Below are positions 32,856 to 39,917 of a DNA stretch of 39,917 bases, piece by piece. A program made the translations under genes and the position numbers. The DNA comes from Nocardia carnea (GTDB lineage: Bacteria; Actinomycetota; Actinomycetes; Mycobacteriales; Mycobacteriaceae). The stretch spans positions 1 through 39,917 of the forward strand of contig NZ_JARWOV010000238.1 in the NCBI RefSeq assembly GCF_029868855.1, given 5' to 3'. Numbering within the stretch: position 1 is the stretch's first letter; each line of letters starts with the position of its first letter. The notes under the pieces were generated by a model, which worked only from the letters and a program-made list of their open reading frames with translations, was not told the DNA's origin and did no database searches.

Positions 32856-34396
32856 GCGGACGCCTCCTCGGTCACTCGCAAGGTTCCGCCTTCGAGAATC
32901 GAACTCAACATCAGGTACTCCACTGAGGTCGGCTGCCGGCCGAGCAGGGCAGCCACCGCCGCATCGCCCTCGTAGGAGGCGATCGGCCGGGCCGCGGGGG
33001 CGGCACCGGTGTCACCGTCCGCCGCCGGTGCCGCCGCACCGGGTTCGACCGCCGGGGCCGGCGGCTGGGCACCGGGCTGGGCGGCCGGCGCGGGGGCCGG
33101 TGCGCCGGGCAGACCCGGAAGCTGCGGCAGACCCTGCGGGAACAACCCCTCCAGCGGCGTCCCGGCGAACGGGTTGTTCGCGGGCGGTGCGGCCGGGGCG
33201 GGGACACCGACCTCGGTGGTTACGCCGGGGATCGGCGGCAGACCGGGGATCGGCGGCAGCACCGGCAGGCCGTCGGCGGCGGGGAGCCGGCGCGGTTTCA
33301 TCTGTTCGGGCAGATATCCGGGATCGGCCACGGCGGGCGCGGTGAAGCAGCTCGGTCCGGCCAGGTCACCGTAGCGCGGGCAGTCCGCCACGGTGTTCGG
33401 GTTGAACGGGGTGAACGAAACCCCGGCGTTCCAGACCATCTGCTGCTGCGGACCCCAGCTGAACGTCGTACGCAGGTTGCGCGACGAGGTGTTCAGGTTG
33501 CTTATCGCATTGGTGATGGCGGCCGGATTCGAGGCCAGTGCGCCGAAGGTCTGGTTCAGTCCGACGGTGAGCTCCTTACCGGTATTCGGGTTCCGCGCGA
33601 ACAGATCGTTGACCTGGTCGACCGTGCTCCCGGCCCCGCTGATCAGGTCGACGAGTTGCTCGCGCCGGTCGGCGATGGTGCTCGCCGTCTGCACCGACGA
33701 AGCGAGAACGTCCATCAGCTCCGGCGCCGACTCGTTCAGCGCATGCGCCGAATTCGCGAAGTCCTGGAGGAAGACGCCGAGGTCCGGAATCGATCCGTCC
33801 ACCGAGGTCAGCCAGTGGTCGATCCGCTCGATGGTGGAGCCCGGCGCCCGGCCGCTGCCGTCGAGGGCATACGAGAGGGTGCCCAGGACACGGCCGAACT
33901 GCATCGGATCGATCCGGTCGAGAATGTTCTGAACCGTGGTCAGGGTGTCCTGCAGCGCTATGGTGCCCTGGCTCTTGTCCTCCGCGATCTGCGAGCCCTC
34001 TTCGAGGTGTGCCTCGGTGGGGCCGTTGTAGAGCAGCTCCACGGAGGTAACGGCGAACAGGTTGCTGGGCACAACCCGGGCGGTGACGTTCGCCGGGATC
34101 TGCTCGACGAATTCGGGCTTCAGCTCGATGTTCACCTGCTGGAGTTCACCCTGGGCAGCCACCGACACCGTTTCGACCGCACCTACCAGGACACCGCGGA
34201 ACTTCACATCTGCCTTCTGTGGCAGCCCGTCGCCGGTGGTGGTGAGGTTCGCGGTCACCCGCACCTTTTCCACGAAATAGCCCTGATAACGGGCCATCAG
34301 GAAGCCGAGCACCACTATGAAGACAACCAGGCCGCATACGCCGGCGATGAGCAACTGCTTCATCGTGGGCCCGCGCCCACTCGGATCGATGATCAT
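32852..34396 (-). CDS. mceA: Mce family protein, first position (MceA by position), Pro/Ala-rich tail
   Basis: A 514-residue Mce protein, the longest of the six. One helix (about 12-33), MCE domain about 40-120 (VRVTANLTTTGDGLPQKADV then KFRGVLVGAVETVS), helical region (about 130-330), cysteine-containing segment (VADCPRYGDLAGPSCF) and a tail of about 150 residues rich in Pro, Ala and Gly. In mycobacteria a comparable tail is usually on MceC or MceD. The tail could span the peptidoglycan/arabinogalactan layer or bind partners. The ATG lies four bases after the yrbEB stop. Confidence 0.9.
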   Translation of the reverse strand: MIIDPSGRGPTMKQLLIAGVCGLVVFIVVLGFLMARYQGYFVEKVRVTANLTTTGDGLPQKADVKFRGVLVGAVETVSVAAQGELQQVNIELKPEFVEQIPANVTARVVPSNLFAVTSVELLYNGPTEAHLEEGSQIAEDKSQGTIALQDTLTTVQNILDRIDPMQFGRVLGTLSYALDGSGRAPGSTIERIDHWLTSVDGSIPDLGVFLQDFANSAHALNESAPELMDVLASSVQTASTIADRREQLVDLISGAGSTVDQVNDLFARNPNTGKELTVGLNQTFGALASNPAAITNAISNLNTSSRNLRTTFSWGPQQQMVWNAGVSFTPFNPNTVADCPRYGDLAGPSCFTAPAVADPGYLPEQMKPRRLPAADGLPVLPPIPGLPPIPGVTTEVGVPAPAAPPANNPFAGTPLEGLFPQGLPQLPGLPGAPAPAPAAQPGAQPPAPAVEPGAAAPAADGDTGAAPAARPIASYEGDAAVAALLGRQPTSVEYLMLSSILEGGTLRVTEEASA

Positions 34397-34400
34397 TGTG

Positions 34401-35264
34401 CTACCCCGAGATCCTGATACCAGGGTCGACGCCCCAGATGGCCAAGGTCATGAAGAGGTCGACGAAAACGACCACGATGATGCACATCTTGATCGCGCGA
34501 CCGGCCGCCACACCCACGCCCTCCGGGCCACCCGAGGCGAAAAAGCCGTAGTAGCACTGGATGAACGTGGTTATCGCAACGAAGAGTATTGCTTTGAGCA
34601 GCGAATACAGGACATCTGTCGGGATCAGGAACTGATAGAAATAGTGCTGATAGGTTCCGCTGGCGGTATCGCCGATCACCTGCACCGTGAGAGAGCAGGA
34701 GATGTAGGCCATTGCGAGACCGAGGCAGTACAGCGGCAGGATGGTGATCATCGCCGCGATCATCCGAGTGCTGACCAGATAGGGCAGTGGCCGGATCGCA
34801 ATCGATTCCAGCGCATCGATCTCTTCGGAGATTCGCATCGCACCGAGTTGCGCGGTGAAACGACAGCCTGCCTGGGCCGCGAATGCCAGTGCGGCGAGCA
34901 GCGGTCCCAATTCGCGCGTGGTGCCGAATGCGGAGATCGCGCCGGTCAACGGACTCAGGCCGAGCAGGTCGAGCGAGGTGTAGCCCTGCAGGCCGACCGT
35001 GATACCGCCGAAGGCGCTCAGAATGAGCACCACGCCGATGGTTCCGCCACCGACGATGAGATTTCCGTTGCCCCAGGTGACGTCGGACAGCAGCCGCCAT
35101 ACTTCTTTCGGATACTGCTTGAATGCCAACGGCATGGAACCGATGGACCGCAGGAAGAAGAAAACCTGGTGTCCGAGCCGCGCGAGCATATCGACCGGGG
35201 CACCGGCGGCTTTACGCAGCTGCTGAAGAGGTTTCAGCAGCGGAGGTACATAGGTTGCGGACAC
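34401..35264 (-). CDS. yrbEB: YrbE-type permease of the mce operon, second copy
   Basis: A 287-residue MlaE/YrbE integral membrane protein, one half of the permease pair of the Mce lipid importer. It has an amphipathic N-terminus, five or so membrane segments (from about 50), the characteristic EEIDALESIAIRPLPYLVSTR loop (about 147-167) that meets the ATPase, and ends RISG. The ATPase (MceG/MlaF) is not in this window and in the related mycobacteria is encoded elsewhere. The GTG start follows the yrbEA stop by four bases with AGGTGG upstream. Confidence 0.95.
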   Translation of the reverse strand: MSATYVPPLLKPLQQLRKAAGAPVDMLARLGHQVFFFLRSIGSMPLAFKQYPKEVWRLLSDVTWGNGNLIVGGGTIGVVLILSAFGGITVGLQGYTSLDLLGLSPLTGAISAFGTTRELGPLLAALAFAAQAGCRFTAQLGAMRISEEIDALESIAIRPLPYLVSTRMIAAMITILPLYCLGLAMAYISCSLTVQVIGDTASGTYQHYFYQFLIPTDVLYSLLKAILFVAITTFIQCYYGFFASGGPEGVGVAAGRAIKMCIIVVVFVDLFMTLAIWGVDPGIRISG

Positions 35265-35268
35265 CGGT

Positions 35269-36123
35269 TCACACCACCTGAGGCGGGAACAAGGTGTTGT
35301 ACACCTGGGTGAAGATCACATTCACTCCGAACAACATCACCGCGGACATGACAACGGCGGTATTCACCGAGTTGGCGACACCACCCGGACCACCGCGGGT
35401 ATTCAATCCGGTATCACAGGCGATGATTGCCGCGAGCAGACCGAACAACAGCGATTTCAGCAGAGCGACAAGCAGATCGAGCGAAATTGCGAACGATGCG
35501 AAGGTCGAGATATACGAACCCGGGGTGCCGCCCTGGACGAAAATATTGAAAATGTAGCCGGTCAGAAATCCGACGAAGACAACGAAACCACAGAGCAGCA
35601 CGCTGACGACCATTGCCGCGCCGAGACGAGGCGCGACCAGCCGGCGCAGCGGATCGACACCCATGACTTTCATGGCGTCGATTTCCTCGCGAATGGTCCG
35701 AGATCCGAGATCGGCGCAGATGGCCGAACCGACGGCGCCGGCGATCATCAAAACGGTGACCAGTGGCGCACCCTGCTGAATGATGCCGAGCCCGTTGGCT
35801 GCACCAATGAACGAGGTGGCTCCGACCTGCTGCGCAACCGATCCGACCTGGATGGATACGATGACGCCGATCGGAATGGCGACCAGCAGGGTCGGTGCCG
35901 CGGCCACATTGGCCATGAACGCGCACTGCCGGATGAACTCCGCGAGCGGGAATCGGCCGCGGAAGATACTGACCACGAGCTCGGTAACGGCCTCGACACC
36001 CATCGTCATCTGACGGCCGAGGGTCTCCAATGAACGTCTGGGGTGGTCGCGCCAGTAGTCCCGCGTCCACTCGACCGCTCCGCTCAACCGAGAACCTGTT
36101 GGTGGACTCTTGGTCGACTGCAC
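35269..36123 (-). CDS. yrbEA: YrbE-type permease of the mce operon, first copy
   Basis: A 284-residue MlaE/YrbE permease and first gene of the ten-gene mce operon. Membrane segments lie at about 68-95, 112-140, 165-200, 205-235 and 245-275. The EEIDAMKVMGVDPLRRLVAP loop (about 146-165) is the conserved coupling segment. It should pair with YrbEB and an external ATPase to move lipids or sterols inwards. GTG start with GAGAGGGG about nine bases before it. A 12-base palindrome about 60 bases upstream is a likely operator. Confidence 0.95.
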   Translation of the reverse strand: MQSTKSPPTGSRLSGAVEWTRDYWRDHPRRSLETLGRQMTMGVEAVTELVVSIFRGRFPLAEFIRQCAFMANVAAAPTLLVAIPIGVIVSIQVGSVAQQVGATSFIGAANGLGIIQQGAPLVTVLMIAGAVGSAICADLGSRTIREEIDAMKVMGVDPLRRLVAPRLGAAMVVSVLLCGFVVFVGFLTGYIFNIFVQGGTPGSYISTFASFAISLDLLVALLKSLLFGLLAAIIACDTGLNTRGGPGGVANSVNTAVVMSAVMLFGVNVIFTQVYNTLFPPQVV

Positions 36124-36697
36124 TGACTAACCCCTCTCGACGTCGGTTACCTACCCCGACGGCTGGTTTGCTTGAGGCACCTTACTACGTAGTAGTGCGA
36201 AACACACCATAGACGGGTGAGGGCCGTCACAGACGTTCATCACTCCGTGGCGTGACCATCGAGTTATCCAGCACTTCTTGGTATGTATCCCAATGAGTGT
36301 TCCGCGATTCTGGAAGAACCTACAGCTGACCGGCCGATAAAGCGTTCCCGGGACATGGATCCGTGGAGAATGACCGTTCACATAAATAACGGATGATTTT
36401 CCTGAAAATTACCGATTCGCGGCGACATGGAGATTCGACTGTTACTCGACGCGCGTAGCCACAGCGGAGGCAATTAATAGCATTGGGCTATTCTTCCGGA
36501 GGTATCGTGGCCGAAGTTTCGCGCAGTCTCCGCCGAACACGGCGCGCACCGGCCGAATGCTCGACCGAACAGCCGAATTATCCAGGTGCACAAGGCAACC
36601 CACTGGTAACGGCGTCTCGGGGCGCGCGGCGCGGCCGTTGCTGCCACGATGAGGTGCCACACATTGATATCGTGCGGGCTTCGAGGTCTGGAGGGAT
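36124..36697. other. Divergent promoter region, mce operon and secreted protease
   Basis: About 570 bases, clearly more AT-rich than the flanking genes, without a supported gene. It holds the mce promoter with the palindrome at 36183-36194 and, near 36473-36489, a small AATAGC/GCTATT hairpin. A GTG at 36507 has a GGAGG site but opens a frame with no protein-like composition that runs into the protease gene. Confidence 0.5.
36183..36194. promoter_or_regulatory. 12-base palindrome, candidate operator of the mce operon
   Basis: TACTACGTAGTA is its own reverse complement and lies 60 bases upstream of the yrbEA start codon, about where a -10 region is expected. It differs from the KstR motif known from sterol-linked mce4 operons, so another regulator is implied. 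Confidence 0.45.
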
Positions 36698-37390
36698 ATG
36701 TTCAGGAAACTCGCCCAGGCGGCCGGTGCCGTCTTCGCCGTCGCCCTGAGTGCGGCGCTGCTCGGCTCGGGGACGGCGGTCGCCGATCCCGGCCGGCCCG
36801 TACTCGGCGGTGGATCAGGGCTGATCGTCTCTTCGGAGTCGGGTCGCATGTCCGATACGGCGATTCAGTGCACGCTCACCACGATCGGCCACGACGGAGC
36901 CGGCCGCCTGGTCGGACTCACCGCGGGACACTGCGGGACACCTGGACACGAGGTCTACTCCGAACAGGATCCGGGTGCCGGGGTGCTCGGCCGGTTCGTC
37001 TACTCGAACCAAGAACTCGACTACGCGGTCCTGCAGTTCGAACCGGGCCGGGTCACCCCCGTCAACCGGGTCGGCAACCTCAGCATCACCGGAGTGGGTG
37101 CGCCCGCACAGTTCCCGAATATCGTCTGCAAGGAAGGCCGCACCACCGGCAACACCTGCGGTATCGCCTATGGCGATATCTTCGCCAGCAGTATCGAGAC
37201 CTGGTCGCAGATGTGTGTGATGGAAGGCGACTCGGGCGCGCCGGTCGTTGTCGGCTCCACGCTGGTCGGCATGGTGAACGCCTATCTCGCCATCGCTTGC
37301 TTCGGCCCCGAGGTGGGTACCAACATGTCGACCATCATGGGTGATATCGACAGCCGGGCGAGTGTCGGTTCGGGCTTCCGGCCCATCTGA
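36698..37390 (+). CDS. Secreted trypsin-like (S1 family) serine protease
   Basis: A 230-residue exported protease. Signal peptide about 1-29 (basic start MFRK, hydrophobic core, cleavage after AVA before Asp30). Catalytic triad His78 (LTAGHCG), Asp109 (LDYAVLQF) and Ser179 (EGDSGAPVV). Six cysteines in the mature part (58, 79, 144, 154, 173, 201) can form three disulfides. No long propeptide is seen, so it may be made without a classical inhibitory domain, or as a pseudoprotease without cleavage. GGAGGG lies immediately before the ATG. A strong intrinsic terminator follows. Confidence 0.93.
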   Translation: MFRKLAQAAGAVFAVALSAALLGSGTAVADPGRPVLGGGSGLIVSSESGRMSDTAIQCTLTTIGHDGAGRLVGLTAGHCGTPGHEVYSEQDPGAGVLGRFVYSNQELDYAVLQFEPGRVTPVNRVGNLSITGVGAPAQFPNIVCKEGRTTGNTCGIAYGDIFASSIETWSQMCVMEGDSGAPVVVGSTLVGMVNAYLAIACFGPEVGTNMSTIMGDIDSRASVGSGFRPI

Positions 37391-37411
37391 CAAGGGATCA
37401 GCCGGTACCGG

Positions 37412-37445
37412 AAAACGAGCGGGTCCATCGGGCCCGCTCGTTTTT
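37412..37445. terminator. Bidirectional intrinsic terminator
   Basis: A perfect 12-pair stem (AAAACGAGCGGG and its complement) with a nine-base loop and an A run on one side and a T run on the other. It lies between the convergent protease and lipoprotein genes and should stop transcription from both. Confidence 0.93.
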
Positions 37446-37459
37446 CGTACAGCCGTGCC

Positions 37460-38098
37460 TCAGAGTTCCTCTACACACACCACGAAGCGACGTTCCGAGT
37501 ACACGTACCCACTGCTGCCCGCACCGCAGGCGTTGACGTCGTCGGCGTTCTGCTCGATGGCGACCACCTTCACCCCGTCCACGGCGGTGGTTTCGGTGCA
37601 ATCGATACGCTCCGGCCCGGTGGTACCGCTGCCCACGTCCATACAGCCGCCGATCACCCAGTCGATATCCAGGCACAGGGCGCCCGTCTCGATCCCGTTG
37701 CGGCTTTCCGCGTAGTAGTTGTCGGCATCGCCGACGCATTCGGTGCTGCGAGCGGCCTTACCGATCACCCGGTAGTTCGAGGTGGCGGTACCACAGGACG
37801 CCTCTTCGATACTGGCGTCGGTGGTCGTACCGCCGAGCTGTACGCAATCACCGACCTCGGCATCGAAACCGGCGATACCGTCTTCGTCGGTTTCGGTTGT
37901 GGTCGGCGCGGCAGATGTGGTGGTGCTGGTGGTCGTCCCGGCCTCGGGCGTGGTCGTCACGTCCACGGCGTCCACGGTTCCGGTTTCGGTCGCCGGTAGC
38001 GCCCGGCCCTCGATGGTGGAGCTACAACCCGCCACCGCTACCGCGGCCGCCATACCGGCGAGCGTCACCGTCCATCGAGACGAAGTCCATCCTGACAC
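37460..38098 (-). CDS. LppU-like lipoprotein
   Basis: A 212-residue predicted lipoprotein. The lipobox is VAGC at Cys25, then a Thr/Ser-rich linker (about 35-72) and a C-terminal domain with eight cysteines (DCVQLGG, ASCGTA, TECVGDAD, ALCLDID, GGCMDVG, IDCTETT, NACGAG, VVCVEEL) that can make four disulfides. The pattern, including the end SSGYVYSERRFVVCVEEL, resembles mycobacterial/nocardial LppU-type proteins of unknown function. GTG start with GGGAGGAC just upstream. It converges with the protease gene on the shared terminator. Confidence 0.8.
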   Translation of the reverse strand: MSGWTSSRWTVTLAGMAAAVAVAGCSSTIEGRALPATETGTVDAVDVTTTPEAGTTTSTTTSAAPTTTETDEDGIAGFDAEVGDCVQLGGTTTDASIEEASCGTATSNYRVIGKAARSTECVGDADNYYAESRNGIETGALCLDIDWVIGGCMDVGSGTTGPERIDCTETTAVDGVKVVAIEQNADDVNACGAGSSGYVYSERRFVVCVEEL

Positions 38099-38339
38099 GC
38101 ACAGTCCTCCCGCTGCGACGCCGAACCCTTCCCCCGTCGAATCCGAACCTCACTACAGCTTTGCATCGAACAACACGCCATGAATACACCATGGCGGCGC
38201 GAGCGTCGACTCGGTGAGACCTCGCACCACTGGGGATCGAACCGGGGACGCCGACCGGATCTCGTTACCGCCGAGGCCGCGTGACATATGTCATTCACAG
38301 GTTTGACCTCCGGCATGTCACTTTCCGGCCATAACTCGG

Positions 38340-38398
38340 TCGATGGCAGGAAAACGCGCGGGTCCCGGGCGTACCCGGCCCGCGATAGATCCCATCGA
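38340..38398. other. Nested stem-loop upstream of the L,D-transpeptidase gene
   Basis: TCGATGG (38340-38346) pairs with CCATCGA (38392-38398). Inside, CGCGGG/CCCGCG and CCGGG/CCCGG form a hairpin (38357-38384) with a four-base loop and a two-base bulge. It could be a terminator, or an RNA leader element if transcription starts upstream of it. Confidence 0.4.
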
Positions 38399-38431
38399 GG
38401 GCCGCGGGTGGCTCATCCCACCCGTCATGCA

Positions 38432-38448
38432 TAACGGCTATGTAACGG
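38432..38448 (+). promoter_or_regulatory. Direct repeats of TAACGG, candidate OmpR-family (MtrA-like) site
   Basis: TAACGG occurs at 38432-38437 and again exactly 11 bases later at 38443-38448. OmpR-type response regulators bind direct repeats with this spacing. MtrA, the family member that controls cell-wall genes in actinobacteria, is a reasonable candidate given the downstream gene. Confidence 0.35.
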
Positions 38449-38632
38449 AAACGCAGGTTGGTCACGAAGAGATGAAGGCAGTAGGAAGGACCTCGGAGCG
38501 GAGGCGCACCAGCATGGATGGAACGACTTCCGTGATGCTCCACCGCCCGTCGGGACCGCTCCACAACTCCACGTACCGGTGTGCCACCGGCCGCCGTACG
38601 CTCCAGAGTCGAATGGACGGACGAACACTCTT

Positions 38633-39526
38633 ATGCATGTCACCGAGAACACCGCGTCGTTGCCGACCACCAGCCGGGTTGCACGCCGGCTCCGGCAGGG
38701 TGTCCTGTTGACGGCCGCGATCGCGACCGCCACCACCGTGGCCACCGCGCCCGCCTACGCGCTGCCGGGTCTGCCTACGGGTTCGGCCGCGGGCGCCACC
38801 GAGCCCACACCGCCGGCGGCGAACTTCGCACCGCCCGCGATCAACCCCTCCGAGGGCGAACAGGTCGGTATCGCACAGCCGATCATCATCAACTTCAAGG
38901 AGCCGATCACCGATCGCGCCGCAGCCGAACGGGCCATCAAGATCACCCCGTCCACGGAGGTGCCGGGCAATTTCTACTGGTGGAGCGATAAGCAGGTGCG
39001 CTGGCGGCCGGCCGAGTTCTGGCCCGCGCAGACCGATGTGGTGGTGGAGGCCGGAGGTAGCCGCAGCGCCTTCCACGTCGGCGACGCCGTGATCGCCACC
39101 GCCGACGACAACACCAAGACCATCACCGTCACCCGCAACGGCGAGGTCGTGCGGACAATGCCCACCTCGATGGGCAAACCCGGCCACGAAACCCCCAACG
39201 GCACCTACATCGTGGGTGAACAGCGACGCGAAATGGTCATGGACTCCTCCACCTACGGGGTGCCGATCGATGACCCCGAGGGCTACAAGCTCGACGTCGA
39301 GTACGCCACTCGCATCTCCAACAGCGGGATCTTCGTGCACGCCGCCCCGTGGTCGGTCGGTTCGCAGGGTTACGCCAACACCAGCCACGGCTGCCTGAAC
39401 GTGAGCACCGAGGACGGCAAATGGTTCTACGAGAACGTGGGCAAGGGCGACGCGGTGGTCGTGCAGAACACCCAGGGCGGCACCTTGAACGCGGGCGACG
39501 GACTGGGTGACTGGAACACTGTGTAG
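38633..39526 (+). CDS. L,D-transpeptidase with Ig-like domain (YkuD family)
   Basis: A 297-residue exported enzyme that makes 3-3 cross-links in peptidoglycan. Signal peptide or anchor about 1-43 (basic SRVARRLRQ, hydrophobic core, PAYA). A Pro-rich linker leads to an Ig-like domain (about 65-148) and the YkuD domain (about 155-282). His236 (IFVHAAPWS) and Cys254 (SHGCLN) are the catalytic pair. One Ig domain and no lipobox puts it near the smaller mycobacterial Ldt proteins. I chose ATG 38633 because it gives a good signal sequence; a start at 38579 adds 18 residues before it. The ribosome-binding site is weak. Confidence 0.93.
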   Translation: MHVTENTASLPTTSRVARRLRQGVLLTAAIATATTVATAPAYALPGLPTGSAAGATEPTPPAANFAPPAINPSEGEQVGIAQPIIINFKEPITDRAAAERAIKITPSTEVPGNFYWWSDKQVRWRPAEFWPAQTDVVVEAGGSRSAFHVGDAVIATADDNTKTITVTRNGEVVRTMPTSMGKPGHETPNGTYIVGEQRREMVMDSSTYGVPIDDPEGYKLDVEYATRISNSGIFVHAAPWSVGSQGYANTSHGCLNVSTEDGKWFYENVGKGDAVVVQNTQGGTLNAGDGLGDWNTV

Positions 39527-39529
39527 TTG

Positions 39530-39546
39530 GAGCCGCTCCGCGGCTC
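39530..39546. terminator. Hairpin terminator after the L,D-transpeptidase gene
   Basis: Seven perfect base pairs (GAGCCGC and GCGGCTC) with a three-base loop start three bases after the stop codon. A second possible stem, CCCGGTTCT and AGAACCGGG (39562-39570 and 39594-39602), follows. No T tract. Confidence 0.55.
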
Positions 39547-39712
39547 GACGGCAGGGCCCGGTCAACCCGGTTCTTCACTTCCGCCGGTCGCCCCAGAACC
39601 GGGCGGGCCCCGCCCGGGGAGGCGGACGGTCCGAGCGAGCAACTGAACGGCCGGGGCTGCACGGGGTGGACCCCCGGTACGTGTTAAACCCCGGGGGGTT
39701 TAAAGAAATTTT

Positions 39713-39800
39713 AGGGGGCGGGGGGGGGGCCCCCCCCCGGTCGGGGGCGCCCCCCCCGTGCTCTCCCCGTTTGCGCCCGCGGGCCCCCGGGGGGGGGCCG
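39713..39800. other. G/C homopolymer island near the right end
   Basis: G and C runs next to an AT-containing fragment and a palindrome (TTAAACCCC and GGGGTTTAA, 39684-39703). It resembles the left-end island in mixing long homopolymers with short AT patches and is probably a base-calling or assembly fault. Confidence 0.8.
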
Positions 39801-39917
39801 CCCCGCCGCCGGCCACGCCTGCGGCGCGCCGGGCTCGGCTCCGCGTCCGTCTCCGTGCCGGACGGTGCGTCGGTCACCTCGGGAGTGGTCTCGGCGTCGG
39901 TCGAATCGGCTGTGCCC
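39801..39917 (-). CDS. Fragment of an unidentified gene at the right edge
   Basis: On the minus strand a frame is open from the window edge. It reads an acidic, Thr-rich stretch (DSTDAETTPEVTDAPSGTET) and then an arginine/glycine segment (ARRRRGRRRGG) before entering the homopolymer island. Acidic followed by Arg-rich composition is typical of disordered tails of RNA-binding proteins, but no domain is present and I cannot name it. After the island the same strand ends RFWGDRRK and a stop at 39575, which may or may not be the same protein. Confidence 0.3.

Larger units (their letters stand above)
38099..38632. other. Intergenic region upstream of the L,D-transpeptidase gene
   Basis: About 530 bases without a supported gene. 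It contains a nested stem structure at 38340-38398 and two TAACGG repeats one helical turn apart at 38432-38448 (both listed). The lipoprotein promoter lies at its left end. Confidence 0.5.

Noticed and set aside
36124..36300. KstR operator controlling a sterol-type mce operon
   Set aside because: No AACNNGTT-type palindrome was found; the only strong palindrome is TACTACGTAGTA.
36507..36749. Small gene upstream of the protease with a GGAGG site
   Set aside because: Composition is not protein-like and the frame runs into the start of the protease gene.
38228..38248. tRNA T-arm-like sequence on the minus strand (GGTTCGATCCCC)
   Set aside because: The flanking bases cannot form a T stem, and no anticodon arm or acceptor stem can be drawn.
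38340..38632. ydaO/c-di-AMP riboswitch before the L,D-transpeptidase gene
   Set aside because: The conserved sequence blocks of that riboswitch are not present; only generic GC stems are seen.

Overview
The window looks like a contig from a mycolic-acid actinomycete, most likely Nocardia or a close relative. It is GC-rich, has many GTG starts, and carries a complete yrbE/mce operon, a mycobacterial-type Sdh1 succinate dehydrogenase, a DinB2-type polymerase, a DUF397 protein, an LppU-like lipoprotein and a YkuD L,D-transpeptidase. I see no insertion sequence, phage, CRISPR array, tRNA or rRNA. The genus call rests on gene content only.

Layout. 1-308: two perfect 82-base inverted arms around a C/G homopolymer loop, almost certainly an assembly artefact. 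422-3982: Sdh1 operon (membrane anchor, flavoprotein, iron-sulfur subunit). 4014-6362: small genes (a two-helix membrane protein, an orphan DUF397 protein, a 66-residue and a 34-residue protein) and an AlkA-like DNA glycosylase. 6401-10069: a large FAD/Fe-S oxidoreductase and a PaaI-type thioesterase. 10385-13425: DinB2-type polymerase and an ABC exporter. 13389-16290: a DUF3263-like protein, a DUF35 protein broken by a second homopolymer island, and a polytopic molybdopterin oxidoreductase. 16523-21624: lon with a HAIR-like and a ClgR-like operator, preceded by a coupled cyclase/ThDP-enzyme pair. 21793-25543: DUF445 membrane protein, TIGR03084 protein with a TetR-type operator, SRPBCC protein, RNase HI (3' end damaged by a third island). 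25605-36123: a ten-gene operon on the minus strand (yrbEA, yrbEB, six mce genes, two mce-associated membrane proteins). 36698-39526: secreted S1 protease, LppU-like lipoprotein, L,D-transpeptidase. A fourth island lies near the right end.

How the genes work together. The sdh genes form one respiratory complex. The yrbE/mce/mam genes encode one envelope lipid importer, with most junctions being stop/start overlaps; its ATPase is not in this window. The cyclase and ThDP enzyme share an ATGA overlap and probably act in sequence on one substrate. Lon looks controlled by the actinobacterial protein-quality circuit. The last three genes act in the envelope.

I found no complete undescribed defence or mobile system. 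The most interesting signals are the Cys/His-rich Sdh1 anchor, the glutamine at the DinB2 steric-gate position, the Sec/Tat-type architecture of the molybdopterin protein, the cyclase/ThDP pair, two adjacent lipoproteins in the mce operon, and several sharply palindromic promoter elements. Four homopolymer G/C islands are probably sequencing or assembly faults, and protein ends next to them should not be trusted.
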